A stretch of 64,000 bases of DNA from Gymnothorax reevesii (GCA_029721435.1 CM056587.1:18732667-18796666); one strand, 5' to 3'. Shown: positions 1-13,419, numbered from the stretch's first letter. Numbers and translations are program-made. Notes: generated by a model from the letters alone, not told the origin.

Positions 1-1190
1 AATAAATAAAAAAAACCTTTCTGATAAGAAATCCTTCACATCTGAATTCTAAGCCACACGAATATGAATATTTTTCTGAATAAATAATTTTTCGTCTCCA
101 TTTCAGAAAGAAAATCTGTCCACAAGACCTTGCCTTACGAAATATTTCTCTGCACGCAAGAATATAAAAATGACTAAAAAAATTATCAAATCAAGTATGC
201 CAGACCTGTAGGCGGAGATACAGCCTATATTAAAATACATATAATACTAGACGTATGCGGATGGCGCGCCATCGCAAATCTCCACGCTCCATGACGAATG
301 TTATGGGAGTAATAGAAATGTGTCAGAGGGCAATTTACCGAACAGGCATTCTGCTGAACAAATGATAATCTGCTTGTTGCAGTGACAAAGCACTGATACT
401 GATCAGAGTTATAGCAATGTGATATAGTTGGTTAGGTGGATAGAGTACTTTTTGAGTGTCTGTTGAAGGCATAAATTACACTTTATTTTGAAATGAGAGT
501 ATTATGAAAGAAAAGGACATATGGTACAGCGATTGGCTCACCTGACGCTATTTGACCCACAAAACGGTCAAAATTAGGTCAAATCAAAAACCCGTCTGGT
601 ATGTGATGAAGGGTCATCCCATGCACCTCTCATACAAATTTGAGCATCCTACCTCAATGCATAAGGTAGATATGGCCATTTTTTTTTTTTCACAAAAAGG
701 CCCCTGGTGGACAGAGGAGGAAATGAATATAAATTCTAAACGCGTCGTGCACCCCTCTGAGTCACTACCTTACACACACCAAAGTTTCAGGTCGATTGGT
801 CAAACGGCCTAGGATGAGTTACTGTTTCGGATGGGAACGATCTCCTCGCTTTTTTGGAAGCGCGGAGATGACCAGCCGAGAGGAACACTATACAATGCAA
901 CAGTTTAACATGTCCACATAGATACATAGAACCCAAAGTTTAAAAAAAAAATCTTCACTTTGGAATGACTTTTAAAAATGTCCGTTTTAGTAACCTAAAC
1001 TGTCGTTTGCACGCGGAAGACAGGCCACAACGCAAAGACAAAGTTATATTTAAAAAATACCTGTATACATGTCAACAAGGCCTAAGTCACTCAGTAAGCT
1101 GTCCCCTAACAAGCAACTTGTGAATTATTTTTAAATGCCTTTACACAGCAGGATATTTACTGAATCAGCCTTCCACCCAAAAATTAAATC
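1..1190. other. no gene recognised, left edge
   Basis: AT-rich, stop-dense DNA. It presumably lies inside an igsf3 intron, because the exons following Ig5 are still missing at position 1. I see no exon, TIR or tandem repeat. Confidence 0.5.
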
Positions 1191-1194
1191 TACA

Positions 1195-3025
1195 TGTTTA
1201 TGTTTATGTTTATTTTATTTAAGAAGGGACAATGCACATTAATTAACATGATCACTTAAGTCACGTAAATGTGCCAGATTTAGCCATACTAGCTAATTTT
1301 CATCTGCAGTCCCTGGCAGGTTGATGGTATATACATACACATGAACAACATTAAAATTGCATCCAGAAGTACAAAAGCACAGATAAAGCAAAATGCTAGC
1401 ATGTCCATAGTAAGGCACATATGTAGAGAGCACATAAGCTCAAAGCAAATACACAACCACAGACAAAAACACATAAGGCACAAAGCAGAAACAGCAAAAT
1501 CTGAAGCCAATTAATAAATTATCTCACCATATAACAAAAAACATTAAAACATACTATACAAAAGTAGAACATACACAAAACAGACCAAAAGATGCAGCCA
1601 AAAGGAGACACAAATACATAAACAGCTGCATAAAAACAAGCCACAATTCATAAACAATTAGCAAAACAATGAGAGAATTTGCTATACCAGCACATAAGTC
1701 CTAAATAAATTATGAAATATGAGACATAGCCACTAATTCAAATCATGATAGCAGGTTTGATTGTCCAATAACCACTGCTTTATAGATTTGGAGAACGAAT
1801 TTAGAGATGTGATGTTCCTGAGTTCTGTGGGTACAGTGTTCCAGGTATGTGCTGCTCGATAGGAAAAAGCTGACTGCCCAAAGGCACTCTTCCTATATGG
1901 TATTTTGCAATCCCCCCTGGAGTTGGATCTGGTTGATAAGTTTTGAATTTGTTTAATAAATTCATTAAGTGGAGGCGGTGCCAGGCCATGAAGACTCTTA
2001 TATACGAGTAAAATATCGGCAAATTTGATCATATTTTCCCAATGTAAAAATTTATATTTTGTTAAAATTTTGCAATGATGGTATGAATTCGACTTCTTAT
2101 CCAATGTTTTCAAAGCCTGTTTGTAAAGCCTTTCAACCGGTTTTAATGTAGTTCTGCCTGCCTGTGTCCAACTGGTCAAACAGTAATTCATATGTGAAAG
2201 AATCATTGCATTGAAGTACAACTTTGAGTCCTCAATTGTCAGGTTGCTCCTAATATGTCTGAAATTTGCTAAATTAAATTTAAGTCTATTCACAACTTTT
2301 TTTACTTGTGTTTTAAATGTAAGCAGGGAATCTAGTACTATGCCCAGATATTTAAACTCATGTACTACCAATAGTCTTTTCCCTGCTACTGTAACTTCTG
2401 GGTCTGGATCTCTATTTACAGATTTCGAGAAAAACATACATACAGTTTTATCGACATTCAGATGTAGGCAGGAGTTTGTCAACCAATTAGAAATACTGAC
2501 CATTGAAGCAGATGCTCTTCTCCTGCTTGCTTCTTGTTTATAGCATGTAAATATATGACCGCATCATCCGCATACATCTGACACGTTACATTAGGTGGAC
2601 AGACTTCAGGTAGGTCATTAATAAACAAACTAAATAACAGAGGACCCAAAGTTGAACCCTGAGGTACACCGACATGATTATCAACCACCTGTGAGGTCAC
2701 CTGATTCATACGAACACATTGTTTTCTATCTGTAAGATATGATTTTATCCATTTAATGACAACAGAGGAAAAATTAAACTTTGATAGCTTAACAATTAGA
2801 ACCTCATGATTAACAAAATCGAAGGCTTTCTTTAAATCAAGGAAGACAGCCCCTACCACTCCCCCCTTATCCAATTTAGTCTTAATATTTTCCAAAAGAA
2901 AACAATTTGCTGTTTCAGTAGAATGAAATTTTCGAAATCCAAATTGCATAGGATGCAATGAGAAGGGCGTGGCATTCAAGTGTGACATTATTTGTTCAGA
3001 GATCCATTTTTCTGCGTTTGTGAAT
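1195..3025 (-). mobile_element. 5'-truncated non-LTR retrotransposon (LINE, jockey/L2/CR1-like RT)
   Basis: On the minus strand, 2479-3025 encodes a reverse transcriptase fragment. It has motif A (FLDLKKAFDFVNHE), the GVPQGSTLGPLLFSLFINDLP region and the catalytic YADDAVIY. A second frame, 1733-2503, carries the thumb and C-terminal region (LNVDKTVCMFFS, FKYLGIVLD, AHTWNTVP). The two frames overlap at 2479-2503, so a frameshift disables the copy. The endonuclease and 5' half are missing. The 3' end reads through a region with GTGCATTGTCCCTTCTTAA and ends in A-rich AAATAAAC-type repeats near 1195. The RT motif set is that of the jockey superclade (L2/CR1 type); the exact clade is not settled by eye. 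Confidence 0.88.
1733..2988 (-). pseudogene. frameshifted LINE reverse transcriptase remnant
   Basis: Two overlapping minus-strand reading frames (2479-2988 and 1733-2503) together give the second half of a non-LTR ORF2. Residues of the RT active site are intact (the motif A aspartates and YADD), but the frame breaks just after the YADD motif near 2480-2500 and the N-terminal endonuclease is absent. It is a dead 5'-truncated insertion outside any igsf3 exon. Confidence 0.85.
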
Positions 3026-6000
3026 CAGTCACCATGCACACATCACATAAAGATCCTACCACTATGACAATGCTACAGCTTAAACAGTGAAGAATGAAAA
3101 TAAAGCTGGAGGCTATAGGCAGAGCTAAGAGGACCTTCAGAGGATGAGCCTATGGCATCCACACTGTTTTCACAAATATCTGAGAAAAAAGGGAAAACGG
3201 ACACACTGGTCACTCTTCATTCGAACAGGGCTACAGTACACTTCAGGGGAGCTGAACGATGCACCGAGTACCTGCAGTGTCCAGCTGATTCCCATCCTTG
3301 ATCTTGAAGGAATCTTTACAACTTACGGTTACCCTTGGAGGGACAAGGTTAATCTCCAAATGTTCACCCCTTTTTTGAGCAATTTTCCACCCACACTAAA
3401 GTGCATATTGTTCTTGAGCCTCTTTGACTGCAGGCATAATTATGGTCTCTTCTGAAAGGTGAAACTCAGTAGATTATCCTCCATTAGTCAGAATTATTGG
3501 AAATGTTACCAAAACTGAGTATCAACGAATGCATATTTTGGTCAAGCACAATACGATTCTATGTTCTCTTCTGTTGTGATCAAGCCTCATCAATCGAGAA
3601 AAATAATAATAAGGCCACAGCCAAAAGCTTTCAAATATTATATTACTGTAACCAAAAATGAATTTTTCATAGAGTTTTTCTTTGTAATGTCAGTGTTTCA
3701 ACATACAATTTTGGAGACTCCAAATATTCTGGAGTTATGTTCGTATTCACAACAGCTTATTTCTGGTCTTCTTCCTCATCTGTAGCTGAATTTTAACTCC
3801 AATATACTCATACCCCTTGTCAGAAACCATTGACAAAATTTATAGTCATAAAAATCATAAACTTTTATAGTACTTTGGGTACCATATGCATCAATCTTTA
3901 GGAAATTTCAGATAATTGACTGTCCATGTAAACTAAAAGTCAATTTTTATGATACACTCAAGTGAAAATTGACAGGCTGAAACACTTCCTTTTCCGCTAG
4001 ATCAGCACATTAAAGCTAGTGGGAGCACTTATTTTGTTCCTAAAGGGCTACAGTACACATGTGAAAAGGGCACTGTATCATGTATGAAGGTTAATCGTAC
4101 TACTATGTACCAAAGTGTGCAGCTGCTATCTCAATGTCAACGTAGTTTCTTTCTCGTTTGTCCAAACTTGCTTATTTTCTAGATTAAAAACTAAAATGGG
4201 TTTGTATGGCTGGACTGCCACGGAGGCACGAACATCAATATCAATACACTTCCACGGACCTGAACCATTCTATGCAGTCAAACCTACAGGACTGCATAGT
4301 CAGGTTGAGGGTCATTATGACGCAATTTGAAATACTATTTTTGCTGAAGTATTCGCAGCAAAAATTTGCTAAAGCAGTTAGAATGCTGAGTCCTCAAACT
4401 TTCAAACGACCAACAGATCTCCGATGCAGCATTTTTAACTGTATAAAAAAGCATTAACGCCTTGCAGCCCACCCTCAGGCTAAAGGTTGATAAAGGGTCA
4501 AAGAAGCATAAAGTGGGATGACAGTGTCCAGAACCGACTCTCGAAGTGGACATTTACGAAGGCAAGCTTATGCATGAGTTCTGGCATGTACAATGAGTAA
4601 GTGCATATTACACTGTGTTTACACAAATGCTAATGCATGCAATTATCCGTGTATGTATTACTGACACTCGCCAGAGTTATTATTTCTGCGGTCTGTCATA
4701 TCAGTCCAGTTGAACATAGGGAATGCCAGAATTGGTAAGAAGATTACAGTGTTTTGCGGGTGATCGTCAGACCTCAGTCGTCCCAAATAGAGTTTATTAC
4801 ACAGATGGTTCATGCCATCATTGAGCATCAGCATCCTGGAGAGGAGCCATAAATCAAGTCACTGTGACAATTACTTCACTCCACTGCCTCGTAAGCCCTA
4901 TCATGGCTCGCGGCACTTCTGTTTTCATGTAAATTCAACTGTTTTATTATTATCAGGGAAAAGATGGTGTCCACTATTTGCTCAGGGCCAGGCGCACACA
5001 CACACACGCACACACACACACACACACAAACATGAGCGCACACACACACACACACACAAGCACGCACACAAAACCAAAACATTCTGAAAAGCGGCAGCCA
5101 AGAAGCCGCACTGCCTGTCCCAAAAGACTTCTTCATAAAATGAAGAAACTAATGACATTTTAGAATGCGTTCCTCGCAGTCGTGTTTATCTAGGTTTAAT
5201 TGAGGTGCCCAATTATGGCAATGAAATCATAACAACAAATGGTGTTTGACAAGAGCTCCCCGAAGATATACAGCTTCAAATCTGTTAATGCTTCCTAATT
5301 TCATCCTGCTCTTAAAAACAGAGAACTGTGTTATAACTTTTGTCCTCCTATGGGTCCAAGGAATATGAAAGTTTAGAAGGGAATCAACATTTTTTTTTTT
5401 TCAGAACAAAGACACAATATGGCAGTAATAACAACCAAAATGTCCTTAGGGAGCTCCTGTTCAAAAGAATGTGCTCTAATTTGCAAAGTACTGCAGTACC
5501 CGTCACAAGTTAAGCTTCCATTGTTACAAATGTATTTAAAACATATTTTCGGGTATGCAATGCTTTCTTTTATGTAATATTATAAATTGCAATTGCTTGC
5601 AATTACTTGTACTTCATACTGTGTTCACAATAGAATTAGCCAGAACTTTCTTTCTGTATGACCACAGCAGGGAATGCAAAGTCACAGCGTATTGATAAAT
5701 GGCGGAGGATGTGCGCATTGCCTTCAAGTACTGCAGATAGGCCACGGTCCCTGCCACTCAAATTAAAAAAAAAGGAGCAAATGGACAGAATGCCTGTTTC
5801 TACAATTTAAAATATGAAACAAAACTGCGTTTCATTTACATTGGTGTTCCCTGAATCAAATTTTTTGGCTAATTCCAAAAGAGGACATGAATCAATTCCA
5901 GCAGATCAACCATCAAATTGTTGAAGGGAAACTCTTTTGAGAATTCGCTCAAAGCTAGACAGTTTACCAACAACAAAATAACACAATCAAACTATGGGCA

Positions 6001-7620
6001 CAGAAGGCTGGATTACCTGGCTTCTGCGAGTACCTGGAAAGCACTAGAACCATTTGGCACCAAATCCAGCCAGCTAAAAGGGAAGGAAGATATTTCCGCG
6101 TCTTGTTCTTCAAAATTGCCATTGTGTTCGGATCCATTTCTCCCGTGGACAACCTTTGAATTCTTCTAATTGCCAGTGACAGTCATCAATCTGATTAAGA
6201 GCCATTTCCAAGACTTGCAGTTCTGTGTAACAACTCCAGGCTACACAGCATTATGGAAAGCAGTAGAGAAAGAAATAACGGCTGGGCACACAATCTCCAC
6301 TTCTGAGTCCTACACTCGCAATGGAACTGATCATCAAGGAATCCAGATGGGCAGTGGGAGGAAAAAGCCTAAAATCTGGACACCATGAGTGCAGCACCGA
6401 CAACATGACTACACTGACCACAACTGTTCCATACACAGGGCACCTGTTTAACAAACTCCACAAACAACATAGCATGGGCGTACACAAAGATGAAACCCAA
6501 TAAACTCAGAGGAATCTCTTTTACCGAAGCAGCAGAGTAGAAATTCCAAACAGATAGTACACCTATCCAAAAACTTTCAGAGCTTCGCTCCAACAGTTTG
6601 GGATGCTGGTGTGATGCAAGCATAAGCAGCGGAGACAGGAAAACGTCAAAGTTTTGAACCGTATTCTCAAGACACTTATTCCCAAAAAGTTGAGACTAAC
6701 GCGCCTTCATTTCTCCCTGATGCCTCACCTGATGTGGCCCTTCACAACCTCACCACAAGATAAGACAAGACACATCTATTAGACTCTGTGGGATAATCTG
6801 TCCTCTGCATTTGCCCCAGTTACTCAGGAGCAGAAAGCAGCTGTGGTGCAGTCGCCGGGGATCAAACCCAGGTGTAATGCCAGAGCCTTGGTTTAGGGCG
6901 CTGACAGGAGTGTTCCTCTGAAGCATGTCTTACCATCAATGTAAACTAGTAAAACTGGAGACGGATATGTGTGAAGACATGGCTAAGGCTATTGCATCAG
7001 TAGTAATGGTTTGAAAGGAAACACAACTCTGGTATTGTCCATTTGAAACCTGGTGGAGGATTTTGGCTACACTGTTCGAAGACGAGACAAGAAATATCTC
7101 AGACAAATATCTCTTGAAATGCCCAAACGACAGCATCTGAGAGTTGACTCTCTGAGGCAGTAGAGTGTGTAAATATTATTAAAACCATCAAAGTGATCTT
7201 AGGGTTAGTTGTGGTAACGTCTATCATCAATAAAATCATTTTTGAATAAGGTATCCCTACAAATGCAGGTATGCAGATCTGGCAGAAGAGGCAAAACAAT
7301 ACTGCAGGAAAGGGTTTTCCTAGTTGAAGTTGACTGCAGGGAGTCAGTAGCCGCTTCTACCACTAAACCACAGACGCAGATGTAAGGTGAAATGTAGAAA
7401 AGCAGTGGCTGGATGTGGATGAAGAGACGGGTCTAAATACTGACTGACAGAAGAGGGGGTAAAGGTTGGGGCGAGACCTGAGATGAAATAACTGTTAAAC
7501 TGTTAAACCCTCTGGAGATGTCATGGGCCCATCAACAAAGCATTAGTGAAGGAGGTTCCCCACACGATGACACCCATCGCACCTTTACTCTAACCTCCCT
7601 CCTGATAACATAACTAAGCT
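3026..7620. other. noncoding stretch (igsf3 intron)
   Basis: Apart from the CA microsatellite near 5.0 kb, I see only low-complexity A/T runs. A block at about 6710-6930 (CTCTGCATTTGCCCCAGTTA, GGTGCAGTCGCCGGGGATCAAACCC, TCCTCTGAAGCATG) has the feel of an old dispersed repeat. ORFs here lack domain or codon signal. Confidence 0.5.
4991..5070. repeat. (CA)n microsatellite
   Basis: Interrupted CA repeats with GC- and AAAC-type breaks. The ORFs that run through it are artefacts. Confidence 0.9.
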
Positions 7621-7624
7621 CACT

Positions 7625-8115
7625 GATGATAGCATGCCATTATTCCATCAGCTCTGGCCAAGAGGCTGAAGCTAAGCAGGTGTGGGCTTGGTCAGTGCTT
7701 GGACTGGGAAATCACCTGGGAAAACAAAGTTCCTGCTGGAAGTGGTTTTGGTAGGCCAGCAGATAGCGGTCTTCCCTCTGGTCGAAACAAGCCCCAGTGC
7801 AGCGATGGGGATACTGTGCTGTAGGAGACGCCATCTTTCAGATGAGACGTCAAACCGAGGTTCAGGATCATTGTGGTCATTCAAAATCTCAAGTGGCTTC
7901 CCTGGTGTTCTGGCAAAATTCCCAACTTGGCTCTTTCAACCAGTCACCTAATCATCCCCTGATTTAATTGGCTTCGCAAATTGTCCTCTCCCTCTTCACC
8001 TAAGCTGGTGTATCTTGAGATCCAGCATAAAATGGTGCCCATGCATCACTTAGGTCAGCGCTACACATTAGTGGTGGTGAAGTGATATTTCAGTGAGAAA
8101 GCATTATATAAATGT
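7625..8115 (+). repeat. 5S-rRNA-derived SINE
   Basis: The head (about 7640-7735) reads AGGCTGAAGCTAAGCAGG, then CTTGGACTGGGAAATCACCTGGGAA. This is the internal promoter half of 5S rRNA with small changes. The body follows with CGCCATCTTTCAGATGAGACG, GTGGTCATT and GTGTTCTGGC, a body I associate with teleost 5S SINEs. The tail is ATTATATAAATGTAATG. The 5' limit is approximate. Confidence 0.82.
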
Positions 8116-8147
8116 AATGTTCAAGCATTAATTTATTCAGACTATTG

Positions 8148-8290
8148 CATGGGGTGTACCAATCAGTCCAGGGAGCTCCACTGCCCAAGGAGTGTTCTTG
8201 TTTCTTGCCCATGACTGCTGCAATAGGCTTCAACTCACCTGAGACATTTAAACGGCATAAGCCGGCTAAAAATGGATGGATTCATGCTAA
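8148..8290 (+). repeat. 3' fragment of a teleost retroelement ending in ATGGATGGA
   Basis: The sequence runs CCCATGACTGCTGCAATAGGC, then CATAAGCCGGCTAAAAATGGATGGA. This layout (a 'tgactgctgggataggctcc' core, 'ataagcggcta' and a TGGA tail) is that of a common fish non-LTR 3' end. It is only about 140 bp long, so it is a heavily truncated copy. Confidence 0.5.
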
Positions 8291-9487
8291 AATAATTAAT
8301 TCTTCAACCATTTAATTTTTTTTTTTAATATCAATGCACACAGGACTACACACTGTTTTGTGAAAGTGACTAAGTACAGATCCTGCCCTATTCCATCTTC
8401 TGAGGAGGTTATCACCTACACAAAGAATTATATGAGAAAGTTCAATCCAGCCAACAAAACCAGCCAGGCTCAGATAAGTTCTTTCCAGGATACGGAGGGA
8501 GGCATACTGAGGTCACGATGAGGAGAATGATGGTTTTTTTCTTGCAGAGGTGAACGATGGACAACAGTTGGGTAAGGATGAAACAGATTGAAGTGAAAGT
8601 ACAGATCAGGAACACGGTAAACAATTGAATGCACAGGAGCTAAGTAAGATACGACAGCATATGATTTCAGAGGAAACTAACGAGCAGACATAGAACGACA
8701 GTGCCCGAACCTGCACATTAAAAAAAATGTGTGCCCTGAAAGAGACTAGCTTAAGTAGTAAAAATAATCAAGAAGACTCCATGAGCACCATTAAAAACAC
8801 TGTCAACTCTGGAGCTAAGGTCGTCTTCTGCAAATCCAAGTGCTTGTCTTTGGCAAACCCCATTTTAAATAATAAATACAGGGCCATAACAAATGAGAAC
8901 TGAGAGCAATCTCACACCAGTCTTCATTCCTCCACATACTATGGGCAACAAAATGGGGAGACATGAAGAATTGCACCTGCCTTTCAGCAATCAAGTGCTG
9001 TATCTGTTCCCTTTATACAAATGACGACATTCTGGGTTAGTTTCAAAAGCACAAATCTCGAGTGAATTCCATTCTGAGTTCTGATATTCACCTTTCAAAA
9101 CCCAGGACCAACTTTTTTAATCTTTACCTGGATAACCGACCCTTTAAAAAGGAGACCTTAAAACCCCTTAACCTTATGTTTTCACTTAAGTTTTCTTTAA
9201 GTTGGTTCAAAGTCAGAAAAGGCATTTTTTCATATTGCCCAACAATGTCACATACATATTCTGTATTTATTGATTGCAGCGCTTCACTGAAGCTACATCA
9301 CACTTATACTGAGAGAAATATTCAAACCCAACCATGTTTTTATGCCCAAAGGATTACTTCGAATGGAAAATATCTCAGTTTTGTACATCATTTCACACAC
9401 CTTTCTCTATAATTCAGCAGGTGATATTTGAGCTTGTTGGAAAACTTGGAATCTCCACCAAGATTCTAAATGTCTGAGGTTCCACAG
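8291..9487. other. noncoding stretch (igsf3 intron)
   Basis: Nothing recognisable. The ORF at 9062-9412 is AT-rich and has no motif. Confidence 0.5.
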
Positions 9488-10500
9488 TTGGGTAATTCCA
9501 TGTCAGATCGTCAAATGGGTCTCACCACCACCTTCTCAATTTTGGAGCTGTGTAAAATATATCACTAACAAATCCAAAATTTCAGCTCATTTGGACCAAA
9601 AATGAATTTTTGGTGAATTACTTTCTAAGGGTACTGTCCGTCAGTTTTTTTTAATTGACATTTTTCTTGTATTTAACATGGCATAACTTTTTATTATTAC
9701 CCCTATAGCTTTGAAACTTTGCATCTAAGCTAATGTTATACTGCTTAATCAGTAAGTGTCGTCCTTTTTACTTCATCTTTCTTGGTTGTGGAGGTATGAG
9801 GACACCAAAAGTGCCTTTTGTTCAGGCAGTTCCATGTTTAGGTCCACAAAGCAGCCCCAATATTCACTCTAGCATAGGCTCTCTGGCATTTTTTCCATTC
9901 ATTTGTGTCTGCTGAATATAAATGAGACTGAATTCACCATGAATTCATGACCAACCGCAGTCAGGACCTTGCCAAATGTGAAAAAAAAAATGCTAAAATG
10001 CCACCCGTATCTCCAGGGGCACACCTTGGATTTTATTCTTTTTTTTTAAGTGATTCCTCTGTGATATTAGAAAGGCCACTCCAAAAAGTGTTGATGTGCT
10101 TTGACCAATATAAATTTTGCAGGTGTCTGAACAGAGGAGGGGTAATCTCTAGAATTGCTTGAGATTCTTGAGAAAGTAAGAGAAAGTAAAATGGACTGCA
10201 TTTTCAGATTTAGCAGTATAACATTAGCTAAGATGCAAAGTTTCATAGCAATAGGTGTAATAATAAGAAAGTTATGCCATGTTAAATACAAGAAAAATGT
10301 CAATTGACAAAAAAACTGATGGACAGTACCCATAGAAAATAATTCACCAATCATGAATTTTTGGTGCGAATGAGCTGAAAATTCAGATTTGTCCATCACT
10401 AATGCATATTTATCTAAAGTGAAAATATGGAAGCAATCTATGACTACATGGTGACAAATGTTTTGTATATCTGATGATTTGACATGGAATGACCCAGTTT
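9488..10500. mobile_element. foldback-type DNA element with ~270-300 bp inverted arms
   Basis: The left arm begins GGGTAATTCCATGTCAGATC (9491) and the right arm ends GATTTGACATGGAATGACCC (about 10476-10495), its inverted complement. Inside the arms the match continues: TTGACATTTTTCTTGTATTTAACATGGCATAAC on the left (about 9655-9685) is mirrored on the right at about 10270-10305, and AGCTAATGTTATACTGC at 9730 by GCAGTATAACATTAGCT at about 10214. The unpaired centre (about 9760-10200) has no recognised coding capacity. The ORF at 10067-10504 is a product of the arm and not a gene. Related termini occur at 49.97 kb. Confidence 0.75.
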
Positions 10501-10653
10501 TCAATGAAGCTCCTGCATTTTACACACCCATACACCAGTCCATAAATTTTATTGGGTTAGGAATATGTTCCTCCCTGTATGTCATAATGGCGGCACTTCT
10601 GTCATGCAATAAACTCTCCCTCCCATATTGCAGCGTGTAAAAGTTTGACCCAC

Positions 10654-11070
10654 CTGGTTTCAGGACATTGATCCCCAGCAGGTTGGACGTGCGGTTGGTG
10701 ACCTTAGTCCAGGTGCTATCGTAGTTCCTCCTCCACAGCTGGGCAGTGCATTGGTACGTCCCAGCGTCGCGACGTCCCGCTCGGTTCACCCTCAGCCTGA
10801 AGTTACTGTTTGTGGGGGACTTGTCTATGGAGGCGCGCGTGCCCAGGCCCAGGAGCTGCTCCCCCCACTGCAGCGTCCCCTCCCGGGTGAGGGTGACCAG
10901 GTTTCGAAACTCACCCTGGCCCCCTGCCTCGTCCGTGGGCTGGAAGTGCCAAGTTACCATGACGGGCACACGCGGGTTGTAGCGAGGCTTCACGATGCAC
11001 TGCAGGTCGAAGGAGTCGCCGTACGTCACACTGGGCGTCCGCGATGAAGCCGAGATGAAGAAGGAAGATT
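10654..11070 (-). CDS. igsf3: igsf3 internal exon, Ig-like domain 5
   Basis: Fifth Ig domain of IGSF3 and the most 3' coding exon found in the window. The acceptor is TTTATTCTTGCCAG and the donor is CCAG|GTGGGT. The exon is 417 nt, phase 1 to phase 1; the split codon with Ig4 gives GAA (E), so the peptide reads ESSFFISASSRTPSVTYGD. The cysteines are in FDLQCIVKP and GTYQCTAQLW, and the core tryptophan in VTWHFQP. The segment AQLWRRNYDSTWTK, followed by NRTSNLL with one sequon, is highly characteristic of IGSF3 domain 5, where LW replaces the EWI position. The remaining Ig domains, the transmembrane helix and the cytoplasmic tail were not found in the 10.6 kb to the left, so the gene continues beyond position 1. 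Confidence 0.93.
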
Positions 11071-12064
11071 CTGGCAAGAATAAAGCAAGGGGTCATTGTG
11101 TGAATATACTTACAGCAGCAAAGTAAACAAAAGGTGGTGTTTGGGTGAGGTTCTTACAATGGCATCATTTACAGTGAGCATTAAATGTTTCACCCACAAC
11201 TATGCTGGCTTTACCTGTCAAAACAGAGAGGGCCATAAATATTTTGACGGTGCCCAATTCATCGAATTAATAAGCATGCAAATACCAAATACTCACGTCA
11301 TGACCTAAGATGACAATTTATCTTAATTTTACAATATTCCCATCCTTGTACTTTGAGCAAAGAGGTAATAACTGTCATTTAGAATTGTGTCACCATCCAA
11401 ATATTCAGAACCTAAATACTTAAAAATATACAGGCAAGCTGAGGCAAATAGGCGAATCATCCAAACAGACAGATATCTGAAACTCAACATATGAACCATA
11501 TGAACCTGGTATTGTACTGTAGTTTTTTGTTTCAGTGAAGAATAGATTGGGCAGACGGCATGAGCGACCTCCACCAAGGTATGATTGTTGGTGCTGGACG
11601 TGATTGCTCCCGCATCTGAAAAATGGTGGCTCCAAGGTTTCATGCACTGCAGCTACTACAGTTTACACATATGGTACAATAAACAAAAAACAAGCGGTTC
11701 GCAGCTGTTCTGCAGTCAGAAATGCTTAATTAATGAGACAAATCAGAGAAGGCGAGGACGACTTGCTCGAGCTACCAGTAAGGTCACAAACAGTCAAGTA
11801 ATTGCAATTTACAACTGAGGTCCTCAGATTTTCATTTCTGAACACAAAACACACTGAACCTTGAAGCTGACTAACTGCATCAAAAATACAATTGGCAGGT
11901 TCCACAACTGTTAGCTAAAAATAGGAAGATGAGTCTGCAATGTGCAGCTGGTCACCATTACTCCTGAACACAAGTTTGGAAACCTCTAGTCAAGTGGTTT
12001 CACAGCACTATACTTACTTGCGTCAAAAGCACCTTTGCATACATTGAAAATGCATCTTTTGTAA

Positions 12065-12375
12065 ATATTATTAGGTACCTTAATCCCAAAAGGACATCAG
12101 TTGAATGCAACAGAATACCTAAGCATTACTGACAATGCACATTCCTGTATGAAAAAGCTCAAGTAGATGCCTCCAGTAGGACGATGCATCGTGTCAGAGA
12201 ACACACAATGGCTCAAGCTGGTACCACAAACTTGACTGTGACCTCACTTTACTTTAATGGTCTGAATAGACCCAAATCTCAACCCAGGACAGCACCTTTA
12301 AGATGGGGTGGGATGAAAGGTTCACAACATGGATATTAGGCACACAAATATGCAGAAACTGCATGATGCTACCGA
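12065..12375 (+). mobile_element. decayed Tc1-like transposase fragment
   Basis: The stretch resembles the C-terminal part of a teleost Tc1 transposase gene: an AGGACGATGCATCGTGTCAG segment (the QQDNAPCH region) followed by CAAATCTCAACCCAGGACAG and then AAGATGGGGTGGGATGA (the DLNPIEHLWDVVER region), GGATATTAGGCACACAAATATG and TGCATGATGCTACC. Frames are broken throughout and no TIRs are visible. The recognition rests on the order of these blocks, so the limits are approximate. Confidence 0.6.
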
Positions 12376-13419
12376 GTCAGCCACACTATTCAGTACAGAG
12401 TACCACCATTTCTAATTTTCCTTCGCACAGTACCCTTCCCTCTTACTGCATACTGCTACCTCCTAGTCAGTCTAGGTAAACACCTCTTAAGACCCACTTA
12501 ACTGCATCTCCATAAATATGCAGCTGGCTTAAAATATCCTTGGTAAAATAGACTGAAAAAAGGTAAAAGAAAAAAGAAAAAAAAAAGGTTTCCTCTCTAA
12601 ATACGAAGCTGTGCTGGCCGAACATTTCAAGAAATTGTCTGCGTTTACAGCGGTGTCAAAAAAAAGCCAGCATAGGTATTTCATCTCCACTATTGCAAGC
12701 ACCATTACCCGCGAGATAAAGCGAGAGATGGAAACCTCTCCATTTTTCTTGTGGCAGGTAGACAAAAGCTTTCACGCGAAATTGACTGTAAGCATGCAAC
12801 AAGTTGATGAGGTAGGAAGGCGAGCATTCAGTAAGGTATCTTTGTCACATCGAGCAGATATTTAAAAAATAGGTTTGAATTTGTATGAAAAAATGGCTAA
12901 ATTAATTCTGGCAAAGAAATTAGTGGGTCAACATCAGGACAGCACTATAATTATCCCATGGATTTCGATTTAAATGTTATGCAAATGGCAATACATGCAG
13001 TAAGAACAAGACCTTCACAGAATGTAATGACACAGTAAAATACTTTATGAACCTCCATTTTCTCTTGCACAAATATTTTGTCTGCGTTACAACTGCCCAA
13101 AATATTTTTACCACGTTGCACATCTTGGTTTCCAAGCAGACCTTATTAAATTGCAAACAATTTTATTTTTCATTGGATTTCAGTGTTTAGCTCTCCACAG
13201 CACATTATGCAGTTCATTAAGTATTTGGTTTTCAGAATATACATTTTTATGGATTGCTCTTTAACGCTATTATTGCTGTTATAAATACTATTAAATGCAA
13301 CACTGATGAACTTTCCTGTAAAAACATTGTTTATTCACTTTGCTTTAAAGACCTGTCCTTTAATTTATTTTCTGCCCCATCCTCTCCAATTTTTTGAGTC
13401 AACAGTAGCCCACAGTATA

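Noticed and set aside
4812..5163. ORFs rich in His-Thr or Cys-Val repeats
   Set aside because: Translations of the CA microsatellite.
10067..10504. 145-residue minus-strand ORF
   Set aside because: Lies in the arm and centre of the foldback element; no domain and AT-rich codons.
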